Assembly: GCA_938046095.1 (NCBI GenBank)
Contig: CALIXS010000007.1
Location: 60,774 to 124,773, forward strand
Source of the DNA: an uncultured Clostridia bacterium
GTDB taxonomy: Bacteria; Bacillota; Clostridia; Peptostreptococcales; Anaerovoracaceae
DNA: 64,000 bases
Reading direction: 5' to 3'
Below, piece after piece: positions 32,335 through 41,449 of this stretch. Under the pieces are notes generated by a model. That model did not search any database and was not told the DNA's origin. It was given only the letters and a program-made list of their open reading frames with translations. The position numbers and the translations under genes are program-made. The number at the start of each line of letters is the position of its first letter. Positions within the stretch are counted from its first letter, which is position 1.

Positions 32335-33627
32335 TTATCTGCGGTTAAAGGCTCCAAACCCGGCGTATTTCGCATTGTCGCCGAGCTCCTCCTCAATGCG
32401 CAGAAGCTGATTATACTTAGCTACCCTCTCCGTTCTTCCCGGAGCACCCGTCTTGATCTGACCGGCGTTCATAGCCACGACAAGATCCGCTATCGTCGTA
32501 TCCTCCGTCTCGCCCGATCTGTGCGAAACGACAGCCGTATATCCGGCTCTGTGAGCCATCCTGATCGCCTCGAGGGTTTCGGATAATGAGCCTATCTGAT
32601 TCAACTTGATCAGTATCGAATTCGCGCAACCCTGCTCGATTCCCTTGGAAAGCCGTTCAGTATTAGTTGCAAAAAGGTCGTCGCCGACGATCTGAACTTT
32701 GTTCCCTATTGTATCGGTGAGGAGCTTCCAGCCCTCCCAATCCTCTTCATCGAGACCGTCCTCGAGAGAAGCTACAGGGTACTTTTCGCAAAGCGTCTTC
32801 CAATGCCCGACAAGCTGTTCGGACGTAAAACGCCTGCCACTTTTAGGCTGTATGTATTCGCCTTTCTTTTCACCCTTCCACTCGCTTGCCGCCGCGTCGA
32901 TGGCAAGCACGAAGTCCCTGCCGGGTTCATAGCCGGTCTCTTTGACGGCTCTTATTATGTAATCGAGCGTTTCCTCGTCGCTCGTAAGGTCGGGCGCATA
33001 TCCTCCCTCGTCTCCGACGGATACGGCAAAACCCTCCGCCTTGAGGATTTTTCCGAGCTTGTGGTATACCTCGGCGCACATCCTGAGGCCCTCTCTGAAA
33101 TCGGGCGCGCCCGCAGGCATTATCATGAACTCCTGTGTATCTACCGTATTGCTCGCGTGAGCTCCTCCATTGAGTATGTTCATCATGGGAACCGGAAGAG
33201 TATTTCCCGAAATTCCGCCGATAAACCTGTAAAGCGGAATGCAAAGCGACTCCGCCGCTGCTCTCGCACATGCGATCGACACAGCGAGTATCGCGTTCGC
33301 GCCGAAATGCGACTTGTCCTCTGACCCGTCAGCTTCTATCATCGCTTTGTCTATCGCATATATATCGGAAGCGTCCATCCCGAGCAGCAGCTCATCTATC
33401 TCGTTGTTGATGAAGCCGACCGCCTTTTGTACTCCCTTGCCGTCATAACGTGATTTGTCGCCGTCTCTGAGTTCGAGTGCTTCAAATTCACCCGTCGACG
33501 CCCCGCTCGGCACAGCACCTCTGCCGACCGTACCGTCCTCGAGGTAAATCTCAGCCTCTACTGTCGGATTCCCTCGGGAATCGAGAATCTCCCTTCCGAA
33601 TACTTCCGCGATCTCCAAATAAGCCAT
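32335..33627 (-). CDS. eno: Enolase
   Basis: Enolase converts 2-phosphoglycerate to phosphoenolpyruvate in glycolysis. The 430-residue protein shows EVFGREILDSRGNPTVEAE, the GAVPSGASTGEFEALELRD loop, catalytic Glu in SVGDEGGYAP, the metal ligands in LAIDAAASE and SLEDGLDEEDW, the catalytic Lys in ILIKLNQIGSLSETLEAI, and SHRSGETEDTTIADL. Length and motifs are normal. It is monocistronic, with its own promoter in the 3' end of the upstream gene. Confidence 0.97.
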   Translation of the reverse strand: MAYLEIAEVFGREILDSRGNPTVEAEIYLEDGTVGRGAVPSGASTGEFEALELRDGDKSRYDGKGVQKAVGFINNEIDELLLGMDASDIYAIDKAMIEADGSEDKSHFGANAILAVSIACARAAAESLCIPLYRFIGGISGNTLPVPMMNILNGGAHASNTVDTQEFMIMPAGAPDFREGLRMCAEVYHKLGKILKAEGFAVSVGDEGGYAPDLTSDEETLDYIIRAVKETGYEPGRDFVLAIDAAASEWKGEKKGEYIQPKSGRRFTSEQLVGHWKTLCEKYPVASLEDGLDEEDWEGWKLLTDTIGNKVQIVGDDLFATNTERLSKGIEQGCANSILIKLNQIGSLSETLEAIRMAHRAGYTAVVSHRSGETEDTTIADLVVAMNAGQIKTGAPGRTERVAKYNQLLRIEEELGDNAKYAGFGAFNRR

Positions 33628-33674
33628 GTCTCTTTTTCTCCTTCCGTTACTCAGGATCTGATAGTAATATAAAT

Positions 33675-33703
33675 ATTATAGTTTATCGGCTGCGCAAGCG
33701 CAA
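33675..33703 (-). promoter_or_regulatory. Promoter of eno
   Basis: On the minus strand TTGCGC (33698-33703), a 17-nt spacer and a perfect TATAAT (33675-33680) lie about 48 nt before the eno start. The -35 box is inside the last codons of the DMT transporter gene. Confidence 0.6.
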
Positions 33704-34606
33704 CGCCGGTTTACCAGCAGGCCTGCCCGACCAGTAGTTGTAATAAAGCAGCCCGATGACGACGATGATACACCCGATGATCTCCCAGCCTGTCGGGATC
33801 TCGTGCAGGAATACTATCCCGAGCATGATAGAAAACACCGGCTCGCCGGATTCCAATGCCGAAACGTAAAGTGAATCCACATAACCGAAGCACAAGTTAA
33901 ACACGGCGTGAGCCCCTATCTGGCATACAAGTGTAAGGCCAATCAGCAGCAGATAATCCTTCGCGGGATAACCGAGCGCCGGAGTTCCAGTAACGACCAT
34001 CCCGACCGCAAAACACGCCCAGCACGCCGAGAACAACAGAAACACGTACACGGGTCCCGGCACGTTTCTTCTGACCTCAAAGCCTATCGCATAATAAACG
34101 CCCATGAACGCGCCCGCGAGGAATGCCGCGATATCGCCTGAAAAACTGCCGCGGGAGAGCTGTGTGTAATCAAGCCCGGCCACCATCACACCTCCGAGCA
34201 ATGCCAGAATTATGCCCATTACAGGCCTTAGCCCTACCGTACGCCGGAATACAAATCTCGTTATTATCAGCACTATAAGCGGGTGAAACGCCCCGAGCAC
34301 GACAGCACTGCCTATATTCGTCATCTTCACCGCGCTGAACCAGGAAAAGAAATGGCAGAACAAAAAAGCCCCGGCCGAAAAGGCCCACAGCATATCTTTC
34401 TTTGATACATTTTTCAATATATGTCTCTGCCTGAGCAGAACAGGTATCGCGAAGAACGGCAACCCCATAGTCAGCCTCCAGAATCCTATGGCCATTGACG
34501 GCGCCGTTATGGCTTTTCCGAATATTCCTGATGACGCGCCCGCCGCCACGGCGAGCGCTACTATAATCTTTACGTATTTTTCTGCAATCCTTTTGATAAC
34601 TTCCAT
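33683..34606 (-). CDS. EamA/DMT-family transporter
   Basis: The 307-residue integral membrane protein has about ten predicted helices in two EamA repeats (residues about 12-140 and 150-295). It shows typical patterns such as AVKMTNIGSAVVLGAFHPLIV in the first repeat and YVSALESGEPVFSIMLGIVFL with HEIPTGWEIIGCIIVVIGLL in the second. The family exports or imports amino acids, nucleosides or drugs; the substrate cannot be read from sequence. GGGAGG precedes the ATG. Confidence 0.85.
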   Translation of the reverse strand: MEVIKRIAEKYVKIIVALAVAAGASSGIFGKAITAPSMAIGFWRLTMGLPFFAIPVLLRQRHILKNVSKKDMLWAFSAGAFLFCHFFSWFSAVKMTNIGSAVVLGAFHPLIVLIITRFVFRRTVGLRPVMGIILALLGGVMVAGLDYTQLSRGSFSGDIAAFLAGAFMGVYYAIGFEVRRNVPGPVYVFLLFSACWACFAVGMVVTGTPALGYPAKDYLLLIGLTLVCQIGAHAVFNLCFGYVDSLYVSALESGEPVFSIMLGIVFLHEIPTGWEIIGCIIVVIGLLYYNYWSGRPAGKPALRLRSR

Positions 34607-34665
34607 TTATCCTCCCACGCCTGATATCGTACACCCAAACCGACTGTTCCCGCAATAGGTCATGA

Positions 34666-34746
34666 TGACCGCGGCGGAGCACATCATGGTAGTGACCGCA
34701 ACGAAGTATATCGCGGCAGTGACGGTAACGGAACACATCGTCATGA
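34666..34746. repeat. 27-bp tandem repeats
   Basis: Three 27-bp units (34666-34692, 34693-34719, 34720-34746) each begin TGAC and share CGGAGCACATC-like words, with about 65-75 percent identity. A partial fourth follows toward the MATE gene stop. The units are a multiple of three, but no supported ORF runs through them. Confidence 0.55.
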
Positions 34747-34759
34747 TGATGCGGCGGAG

Positions 34760-36127
34760 CTACAGATCCTCTATGACTATATTCGCCCAGCGTCCGGAAA
34801 AATATCGCCATGTTAAAATGCAGCATTTTACGACGTCCTCAAAGCGCGTCAAGGCAAAAGTGATGTAGATCGGAAGATTCCATATCAGAGCGGAGGCGAA
34901 CGCCAGCGGTACTGCGACGAGCCACACACAGCTTATCTCGGATACAGCTGCAAAGCGCGTATCTCCTCCGCCGCGAAGCACACCCGTTATCATTATACCG
35001 TTATAGAGGAACAGAGGCTCTGTCGCGCCGATCACGAGCATTATATAAAACGTATACGTTTTGCCCAGATCGCTCAGATTGAATATACCGGCGCACGGCT
35101 TCGCGAACAGCATCATAATCATACCTGTCACAAGACCTGCGAAGATACATATTCTGACGAGATGGTTGGACATCTTCCACGTCTCCTCTTTTTTCTTCTC
35201 GCCAAGCTTCTGACCTACTAATATCAATGTCGCATCGCCTATACTGAATGTACCGAACGACAATATATTGCTTATGGAATTTGCTGCCTGATATGCCGCA
35301 TAATCCGTCGTCCCTATCCTGTTGAATGCCGCCGCGTACATAGTCTGACCCAGAGCCCACAGCATTTCGTTCAGCGTTGTAGGCGTCGCATTTTTTATAA
35401 TCCTCTTCATGAGCTCAGGTTTCCAGCCGAAGTATGACCTCCAGCTTCCGCAGAACAGATTTCTCCTTTTTGAAAAAACAAAACCCGCGTCTACGGCGAC
35501 CTGAAGAACCCTTGCGATCGACGTTGCAAGCGCCGCGCCTGCGACTCCCATCGCGGGACAGCCGAGCTTGCCGAATATGAAGATATAGTTGAGTACGGTA
35601 TTAGTCGAAAAAACGACTGTACTCGAAACCATCGGAAGCTTTGTCTGCTGTGTAGATTTGAACCCCATCTCCACAGGTGCTGCAAACGCCAGACAAAGGA
35701 ACTGCGGGCTTATTATCCTGAGATAATTCTTTGCCAGATCAATTACCGCAGGATCCTTGCTGTAGAATGAAAGTATCCGATCGGTAAAAATATTCGCCGC
35801 AAGAAAAAACAGTATGCCGAAAACCGCTAAGACGGTCTGTGCAAATCCTATACACTTGCGTATATTCGCGTGATCTCCGGCTCCGTAAAACTGTGCCATA
35901 AACGTGGCCGTCCCGCTTATAAAGCCGAAGATCAGCATATAGTGTATCATCAAAAGCTGCGTTCCTACGCCGACAGCGGCAAGCTCGGTTTCTCCGAGAA
36001 ACCCTACCATAAGATCGTCGACCATACTCAGCGTAGCCGAAACCGTGCCCTGCACCGCTATAGGCAGAGCTATTCTGAGCAGTTGTCTGTTAAGTTGTTT
36101 TTTGTCTATCGTCACCTGATTTGTCAT
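34760..36127 (-). CDS. MATE-family efflux transporter
   Basis: The 455-residue protein has twelve predicted helices in two halves. It starts with the MATE pattern LRIALPIAVQGTVSATLSMVDDLMVGFLG, then AVGVGTQLLMIHYMLIFGFISGT, and a second half beginning NATPTTLNEMLWALGQTMYAAA. MATE proteins export drugs or cationic metabolites using sodium or proton gradients. The start overlaps the end of the preceding glycosyltransferase gene by 38 nt, with an AGGGAAG site. Confidence 0.9.
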   Translation of the reverse strand: MTNQVTIDKKQLNRQLLRIALPIAVQGTVSATLSMVDDLMVGFLGETELAAVGVGTQLLMIHYMLIFGFISGTATFMAQFYGAGDHANIRKCIGFAQTVLAVFGILFFLAANIFTDRILSFYSKDPAVIDLAKNYLRIISPQFLCLAFAAPVEMGFKSTQQTKLPMVSSTVVFSTNTVLNYIFIFGKLGCPAMGVAGAALATSIARVLQVAVDAGFVFSKRRNLFCGSWRSYFGWKPELMKRIIKNATPTTLNEMLWALGQTMYAAAFNRIGTTDYAAYQAANSISNILSFGTFSIGDATLILVGQKLGEKKKEETWKMSNHLVRICIFAGLVTGMIMMLFAKPCAGIFNLSDLGKTYTFYIMLVIGATEPLFLYNGIMITGVLRGGGDTRFAAVSEISCVWLVAVPLAFASALIWNLPIYITFALTRFEDVVKCCILTWRYFSGRWANIVIEDL

Positions 36128-37217
36128 ACGCTTCCCTGTCGCGCTTGTCCGTCTTGACCGCCTTCAGCAAAGGCATCTTGCGGTTCGGGTCTGTGAGAAA
36201 CACGTAGAGATACGCCACGGCTATGCATGCCAGCGCAAACGCTTCTTTATAGAGCTCACGGCTTATCATTATAGCAGCCATTCCCATGATCGCGCTGATG
36301 CCGTACATCATTATAACAGCACGCCTTTGTCCATAGCCTGACGCCATAAGCCTGTGATGCAGATGCCCTTTATCCGCGCCCATTATAGGCCTGTGATTTA
36401 CTATGCGCCTCAAAATCGCAAAGGAAGTATCAAATATAGGTATAGCAAGAGCCACTACCGGCGCAGCCACCGCTATGACCGTAGACCTCTTAAGCGGCCC
36501 GATCACGGAAAGCACGGCGATCATGAAGCCGAGGAACAAAGCACCCTCGTCTCCCATGAAGGTTTTTGCCGGAAAAAAGTTGTAAGGCAAAAAGCCGATG
36601 CACGCTCCCGCGATTGCAACCATCGCCATGCATACAACCGGCATACCGACAGTGCCGCCGTGTATATATGCGATATACGCGATAACAAGCGCGTCTATCG
36701 CCGATATCCCCCCCGCGAGTCCGTCGAGACCGTCTATGAGGTTTATCGTATTCGTTATCCCGACGATCCACAGAACCGTGAAAATAAAAGTGATGACCTC
36801 GTTGAAATGTATGTGTCCGCTGCCGAAATAATTTGTAATCAGGCTGATCCGAATTCCGCCCGCGTACATTATCACCGCGACAGCCGTCTGACACGCGAAT
36901 TTGAAACCCGCGTGGAGGTTAAACTTATCGTCTGCAAGTCCGAGTATGAATATGAGCGTTCCTCCCAGCATCGCCGTCCTGATATTTGCGCCGCCGCTTC
37001 CGTAAATGAGCAAAGCGAGCATCGTTGCCGCGTATATCGCCATGCCTCCCATCTGCGGGACAGGGTGGTCGTGCATGCGCCTCTTATCGATCGGCACATC
37101 GACTACACCTGTTTTACGGGCGATAAGAATACTGACGGGCGTCAGTACGAGCGCGGCAAAAAGGGCTGTAAGGAATACCGGTATTATTTTTTCGAGAGAC
37201 AAGTCCTCAAAGAGCAT
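36090..37217 (-). CDS. Undecaprenyl-phosphate GlcNAc-1-phosphate transferase (WecA/TagO type)
   Basis: The 375-residue polytopic membrane enzyme has about ten helices. Its motifs are RRMHDHPVPQMGGMAI, the Mg-binding LGLADDKFNLHAGFKF, the NTINLIDGLDGLAGG motif with catalytic Asp, PAKTFMGDEGALFLGF, and HHRLMASGYGQRRAV. These place it in the MraY/WecA family, on the WecA/TagO side, which starts wall teichoic acid or surface polysaccharide on undecaprenyl phosphate. A short charged tail follows the last helix. It lies 7 nt after truA. Confidence 0.88.
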   Translation of the reverse strand: MLFEDLSLEKIIPVFLTALFAALVLTPVSILIARKTGVVDVPIDKRRMHDHPVPQMGGMAIYAATMLALLIYGSGGANIRTAMLGGTLIFILGLADDKFNLHAGFKFACQTAVAVIMYAGGIRISLITNYFGSGHIHFNEVITFIFTVLWIVGITNTINLIDGLDGLAGGISAIDALVIAYIAYIHGGTVGMPVVCMAMVAIAGACIGFLPYNFFPAKTFMGDEGALFLGFMIAVLSVIGPLKRSTVIAVAAPVVALAIPIFDTSFAILRRIVNHRPIMGADKGHLHHRLMASGYGQRRAVIMMYGISAIMGMAAIMISRELYKEAFALACIAVAYLYVFLTDPNRKMPLLKAVKTDKRDREAYDKSGDDRQKTT

Positions 37218-37224
37218 TTTGTTT

Positions 37225-38028
37225 TTATGTCACTTTCCGTTTAACGGCATGCGCATCGCCGTTAAACCATATTTTCGCGAGATACAACCCCTCCGGCGGA
37301 GCGGTGTGCCCTGCAAAGCTGCGCTCCCGCGAGGCGATGGTCGCTGCCATATCTTCAGGGCTTCTTCTTCCCTGCCCCGTCTCAACGAGAGTCCCCGCGA
37401 TGATGCGGACCATATTGTACAGGAAGCCGTCGCCTGCGATCTCAATAACCACATCGCTTCCGGAGTTTATGACATCTGCTGAAAAAATCGTCCTGACCGT
37501 CGTCTTTCGGGGAGTCCCGCCCGACGACTGGAATGCCGCGAAATCATGCATTCCCACGATATATCGCGCGGCAGCGCTCATCGCGTCAATATCGAGACCG
37601 CCTTTGACAAAGTAGCGGTAACTGCGACGAAACACATCGGGTTCACCGAGGGATATTATGTACCTGTACATCTTACCCTTGCAGCTTGATCGTGCGTGAA
37701 AGCCGCAGGGCATCTCCTCCGCCGATATAACTCTGACATCGGGGACCTTTGGGCTTACGCCATTGCGTCCTGCGGCGAGCACATTGTTCACGGCGAGCGG
37801 AAACCGCTCCGTCGGCATTCCGGTTTCAGTCCTGAACGAACAGCATTGACCGAGAGCATGAACTCCCGCGTCCGTCCTACTCGTGCCGGCGACCTTTGTC
37901 TCGCACCCGATGACACGCGACAAAGCCCTTTGCAGCTCACCCTGAACCGTCCTTACCCCAGGCTGTTCCTGCCATCCGTGGAACCTGCTTCCGTCATATT
38001 CTACAGTCAGTAAAATATTTTTTTCCAT
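37225..38028 (-). CDS. truA: tRNA pseudouridine synthase A
   Basis: TruA makes pseudouridine at positions 38-40 of the tRNA anticodon stem. The start at 38028 (MEKNILLTVEYDGSRFHGWQ, 267 residues) is set by homology; the ribosome binding site is weak and the frame is open 14 codons further upstream. The catalytic Asp lies in GTSRTDAGVHALGQ. GFHARSSCKGKMYRY and GDGFLYNMVRIIAGTLVETG are conserved. Confidence 0.94.
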   Translation of the reverse strand: MEKNILLTVEYDGSRFHGWQEQPGVRTVQGELQRALSRVIGCETKVAGTSRTDAGVHALGQCCSFRTETGMPTERFPLAVNNVLAAGRNGVSPKVPDVRVISAEEMPCGFHARSSCKGKMYRYIISLGEPDVFRRSYRYFVKGGLDIDAMSAAARYIVGMHDFAAFQSSGGTPRKTTVRTIFSADVINSGSDVVIEIAGDGFLYNMVRIIAGTLVETGQGRRSPEDMAATIASRERSFAGHTAPPEGLYLAKIWFNGDAHAVKRKVT

Positions 38029-38125
38029 AATCGGCAATATTATACCAAACTGAAGCACAAGCCGCCACAATTATATGGTATATAGCGGAAATATGTGTAT
38101 AGGACGTTATGCGTCGGAAAAATAT

Positions 38126-38833
38126 CTATAAGGCTAAGAACTCCCATTCCCCCCAGAAGAACACAATATACGCCGATGCAGCAAATGCGAAATATGGAAC
38201 CATCGCCATATGATCGCTTTTCTTTATCTTCTTTCGCACGAGCAGAATCACAAAATGCGCCGATGACAGAAACGACGCGACGGCAAACACAACTATTATA
38301 CCGCTCGTCCCGCACAGGAAGCCGAGAACCGCAACAAGCTTAATGTCGCCTCCTCCCACTGCCTCGCTCCTGTATATCGCCCTGCCCAACAGGGCGACCG
38401 CGCCCATAATGCCGAATCCCGCGACAGCTCCGAATGCCGCATCGCGCCAGGAGCTCTGATACGATATCATGCCCATACCGGTGACAGCGAGCATTATAAG
38501 AAGCTGATCCGGCACAATCCGGTATTTAATATCGGCGATCGAAAGCTCAAGCAGAACCCATATTGCGGCACTCGCGGCAAGCGCAAAGACAGGGTCCTCC
38601 GTAACAAGCCGGATATTGAGCACAATAAAAAGCATGGTGAATATATATTTCCACGGCATGCTTCTGATCCTCTGAGTATAAGGGTCGGTCAGCTCTTTTG
38701 GCGGCTTCTGACCGTAGTCGCAGAGCCAGCTCGCCGGCATCCTGTTAAAACAGTAGACCGCTCCGTTACCCTCGAAAACTCCCGCTGCCACGGCACATGC
38801 ACAGTAAAACGCCGTGATAATAATAGGGTTCAT
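38126..38833 (-). CDS. Prepilin peptidase, A24 family
   Basis: The 235-residue membrane aspartic protease has the two A24 motifs: an Asp in ELSIADIKYRIVPDQLL and the GGGD motif in EAVGGGDIKLVAVLG. About seven helices are seen. The N-terminal CxxC methylase-type domain of large prepilin peptidases is missing, so this is a peptidase-only form. No pilin or competence genes are nearby. Products of this type cut prepilin or competence pseudopilin leaders. Confidence 0.85.
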   Translation of the reverse strand: MNPIIITAFYCACAVAAGVFEGNGAVYCFNRMPASWLCDYGQKPPKELTDPYTQRIRSMPWKYIFTMLFIVLNIRLVTEDPVFALAASAAIWVLLELSIADIKYRIVPDQLLIMLAVTGMGMISYQSSWRDAAFGAVAGFGIMGAVALLGRAIYRSEAVGGGDIKLVAVLGFLCGTSGIIVVFAVASFLSSAHFVILLVRKKIKKSDHMAMVPYFAFAASAYIVFFWGEWEFLAL

Positions 38834-38892
38834 ACGTCCTCCTTCAGTTAATATTTTACCATATTTTTACATAGAGTCAAAGGGTATTTTAT

Positions 38893-38900
38893 GGTATACT
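38893..38900 (+). promoter_or_regulatory. Extended -10 promoter of uppP
   Basis: TGGTATACT gives a TG-extended -10 box (TATACT at 38895-38900), 39 nt before the TTG start chosen for uppP. No good -35 is visible. Its location inside the longer open frame (from an ATG at 38891) argues against that earlier start. Confidence 0.5.
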
Positions 38901-38938
38901 CATCACGTAACATTCACGTTTCCGAAGGAGGTTTTCTC

Positions 38939-39769
38939 TTGATTTTAGAACTGATCAAATCCGTTATATACGGTATCGTAGAGGGCATCACGGAATGGCT
39001 GCCCGTAAGCAGCACCGGTCATCTGATACTGCTGAAGGACATCATGCCGATGAAGGTTTCCGAGGATTTTTGGAACCTGTTTTTAGTCGTCATACAATTA
39101 GGCGCTATTATCGCCGTCATCGTATATTTTTGGAACAAAATCTGGCCTTTCAACACTAAAGTAAAAAACAAGCCTTTCATACGCTATGACGTAATGAATC
39201 TCTGGCTCAAGATAATCGTCGCATGCCTGCCCGCGGCCGTTATAGGGGTGCTTCTCGACGACTGGGTAGATGCGCATCTGTATAACTCCGTTACCGTATC
39301 GATAATGCTTATAGCCGTCGGTATCGCATTCATTGTCATCGAAACAAAAAACAAAGGCAAGACGCCGCGCGTCACGAATCTTCGGGATCTGTCATATACG
39401 GATGCGCTGATAATCGGTCTGTTTCAGGTCGTGGCCGCCCTGCTGCCCGGCACCTCGCGCTCAGGCTCTACTATCATAGGCGGCCTTCTTATAGGGGTCG
39501 AGCGTACGGTCGCCGCCGAGTTCACGTTCTTCCTGGCGATCCCCGTCATGGCCGGAGCCAGCCTACTAAAGCTCATAAAATTCGGTCTGCACTTTACGGG
39601 CGGCGAGCTTTTGATACTCTTCATCGCCTCCGCCGCGGCATTCGCCGTATCTCTCGCCTGCATCAAATTCCTGATGGGCTATGTAAAAAAACACGATTTC
39701 AAGATTTTCGGTTACTATCGCGTAATCCTCGGCATAATCGTGCTGATATACTTTGCGATAGCTCACTGA
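38939..39769 (+). CDS. uppP: Undecaprenyl-diphosphatase UppP (BacA)
   Basis: UppP recycles undecaprenyl pyrophosphate to the monophosphate carrier for wall synthesis; overproduction gives bacitracin resistance. A TTG at 38939, 7 nt after AAGGAGG, gives a 276-residue protein (LILELIKSVIYGIVEGITEWL). An ATG 16 codons upstream lacks a site and overlaps the promoter. Motifs VEGITEWLPVSSTGHLILL and LLPGTSRSGSTIIGGLL are the two catalytic signatures. About eight helices. Confidence 0.93.
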   Translation: MILELIKSVIYGIVEGITEWLPVSSTGHLILLKDIMPMKVSEDFWNLFLVVIQLGAIIAVIVYFWNKIWPFNTKVKNKPFIRYDVMNLWLKIIVACLPAAVIGVLLDDWVDAHLYNSVTVSIMLIAVGIAFIVIETKNKGKTPRVTNLRDLSYTDALIIGLFQVVAALLPGTSRSGSTIIGGLLIGVERTVAAEFTFFLAIPVMAGASLLKLIKFGLHFTGGELLILFIASAAAFAVSLACIKFLMGYVKKHDFKIFGYYRVILGIIVLIYFAIAH

Positions 39770-39782
39770 TAACGGAGAAAAA

Positions 39783-41120
39783 GTGATGGATATCTATTCG
39801 CGATACAGATCAAAGCAGCGCACGCCCGACGAGGCGGCGAGGATAATCAAAAGCGGCGACTGGGTCGACTATTCGACAAATATCGGATTCCCGAAGCTCA
39901 TGGATGAGGCAATAGCGCGAAGAAAGGACGAGCTTACCGATGTAAAGATCAGAGGGAACCTCATCTTCGGCCCTATACGCGCCGTAGAGTGCGATCCTCG
40001 GCGCGAGCACTTTATCTATAACAGCTGGCACTGCTCCGAATACGAAAGACACCTCGCAGACAGGGGACTATGTAATTTTATCCCGATGATATTCAGAAAC
40101 GTCGTCCCGTATTATGAGCATTTTCTAACCGTCAATGTAGCGATGGTCTGCGTAGCGCCAATGGACAAGCACGGTTATTTTAATCTTTCGAGCGCCACGG
40201 GCGTAGCAAAGGGCATACTCGATGTCGCAGATATTGTAATAGTTGAAGTCAACGAAAACCTGCCTAAAGTGTGCGGCGGATTCGGCCAGTCGATCTATAT
40301 AGACGAAGTCGATTACATAGTTGAGGGCGAGCACGGCCCTCTGCCTCAGTTTCCGGTCGAAGACCCGTCCCCTCAGGAAAAGGCCATCGCCAAAAGTATA
40401 ATAAGCATGATCCCCGACGGTGCCACGCTTCAGCTGGGCATAGGCTCCATGCCGAACGCATTCGGCAAAATAATAGCGGAGTCCAACCTTAAGGATCTCG
40501 GCATGCACACAGAGCTTTGTTCCGATGCATACGTGGAACTCGCCGAGACCGGAATCCTGACGAACAAAAAAAAGACATACCTCAGAGATATAGGCGTTAC
40601 AGGCATGGGCTTCGGTTCACAGCGCGTATACGACTGGATCGATGAGAACCCCTCCGTCGCTTTTATGCCCCTCGAATTTGTAAACAGCCCTGAAGCGATC
40701 GCTAAAAACGATAACATGATCTCGATCAACAGCTGCATATCCGTCGATCTTTTCGGACAGGTCAGCGCGGAGACTTTCGGTACAAGACAGATAAGCGGTA
40801 CCGGAGGGCAGCTCGATTTTCTGACAGGTGCGGCGATGTCCCACGGAGGCAAGGCGTTCATCTGTATGACTTCAACATTCAAGGACGGGCAAGGCAATGT
40901 CAGATCATGCATCAAACCTACGTTCTGCGGAGATGTCGTCACGGATCCTCGCAGTCAGGCATATTTTCTTGTAACGGAATACGGCAGGGTAAACCTCGTC
41001 GGGAAAACCACATGGGAACGAGCCGAAGCACTGATCTCCATCGCCCATCCGGATTTCCGCGAGAAGCTGATAAATGAGGCCGAAAAGCTTTCTATCTGGC
41101 GCCGCTCAAACAAGAAATAG
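39783..41120 (+). CDS. Acetyl-CoA hydrolase/transferase family protein, butyryl-CoA:acetate CoA-transferase-like
   Basis: The 445-residue protein belongs to the class I CoA-transferases that move CoA between acyl groups. Conserved parts are GATLQLGIGSMPNAF, MHTELCSDAYVELAETG, DLFGQVSAETFGTRQISGTGGQLDF and KPTFCGDVVTDPRSQAYFLVTEYG. The last two are close to butyryl-CoA:acetate and 4-hydroxybutyrate CoA-transferases of butyrate-forming Clostridia. Substrate choice within this group is not certain. It follows uppP by 13 nt on the same strand, and terminator-like repeats follow it. Confidence 0.85.
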   Translation: MMDIYSRYRSKQRTPDEAARIIKSGDWVDYSTNIGFPKLMDEAIARRKDELTDVKIRGNLIFGPIRAVECDPRREHFIYNSWHCSEYERHLADRGLCNFIPMIFRNVVPYYEHFLTVNVAMVCVAPMDKHGYFNLSSATGVAKGILDVADIVIVEVNENLPKVCGGFGQSIYIDEVDYIVEGEHGPLPQFPVEDPSPQEKAIAKSIISMIPDGATLQLGIGSMPNAFGKIIAESNLKDLGMHTELCSDAYVELAETGILTNKKKTYLRDIGVTGMGFGSQRVYDWIDENPSVAFMPLEFVNSPEAIAKNDNMISINSCISVDLFGQVSAETFGTRQISGTGGQLDFLTGAAMSHGGKAFICMTSTFKDGQGNVRSCIKPTFCGDVVTDPRSQAYFLVTEYGRVNLVGKTTWERAEALISIAHPDFREKLINEAEKLSIWRRSNKK

Positions 41121-41138
41121 AAATGGAAATGGAAATGG
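41119..41138. repeat. Short GGAAAT tandem repeat
   Basis: Directly after the CoA-transferase stop, the 6-mer AAATGG is repeated about three times (41120-41138). Confidence 0.6.
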
Positions 41139-41154
41139 AGTGCTTTTGGAAGGT

Positions 41155-41430
41155 GAGCAGGGTCTCTCCAAAGGGCAGCTGCTCATCAAAATTCGCTTTT
41201 TTGCGGGTGCTGCTCGCGGATACAGCCCCCGTAAGTGCAAATCGATGAGCAGGGTCTCTCCAAAGAGCAGCTGCTCATCAAAAATCGCTTTTTTGCAGGT
41301 GTTGCTCACAAATACAACCCCCGTAAGTGCAAATCGATGAGCAGGGTCTCTCCAAAGAGCAGCTGCTCATTAAAATTCGCTTTTTTTGCAGGTGCTGCTC
41401 ACGGATACGGACCCCACGGACTCATTTTGT
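41155..41430. repeat. Three 92-bp tandem repeats, each with a terminator-like hairpin
   Basis: Units start at 41155, 41247 and 41339 (exact 92-bp period) and are nearly identical. Each holds ATGAGCAG (the first copy GTGAGCAG) and CTGCTCAT as outer arms, TCTCT/AGAG as an inner stem, and then CGCTTTTTT. This is the form of a rho-independent terminator on the plus strand, following the CoA-transferase gene. The open frames through the repeats change phase from unit to unit (92 is not a multiple of three) and are not genes. Confidence 0.8.
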
Positions 41431-41449
41431 TCGCTATGCCTGAGCGCCG

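Noticed and set aside
38891..38938. Earlier ATG start for uppP
   Set aside because: It overlaps the -10 box and lacks a ribosome binding site, while a TTG at 38939 has AGGAGG at ideal spacing and fits the family N-terminus.
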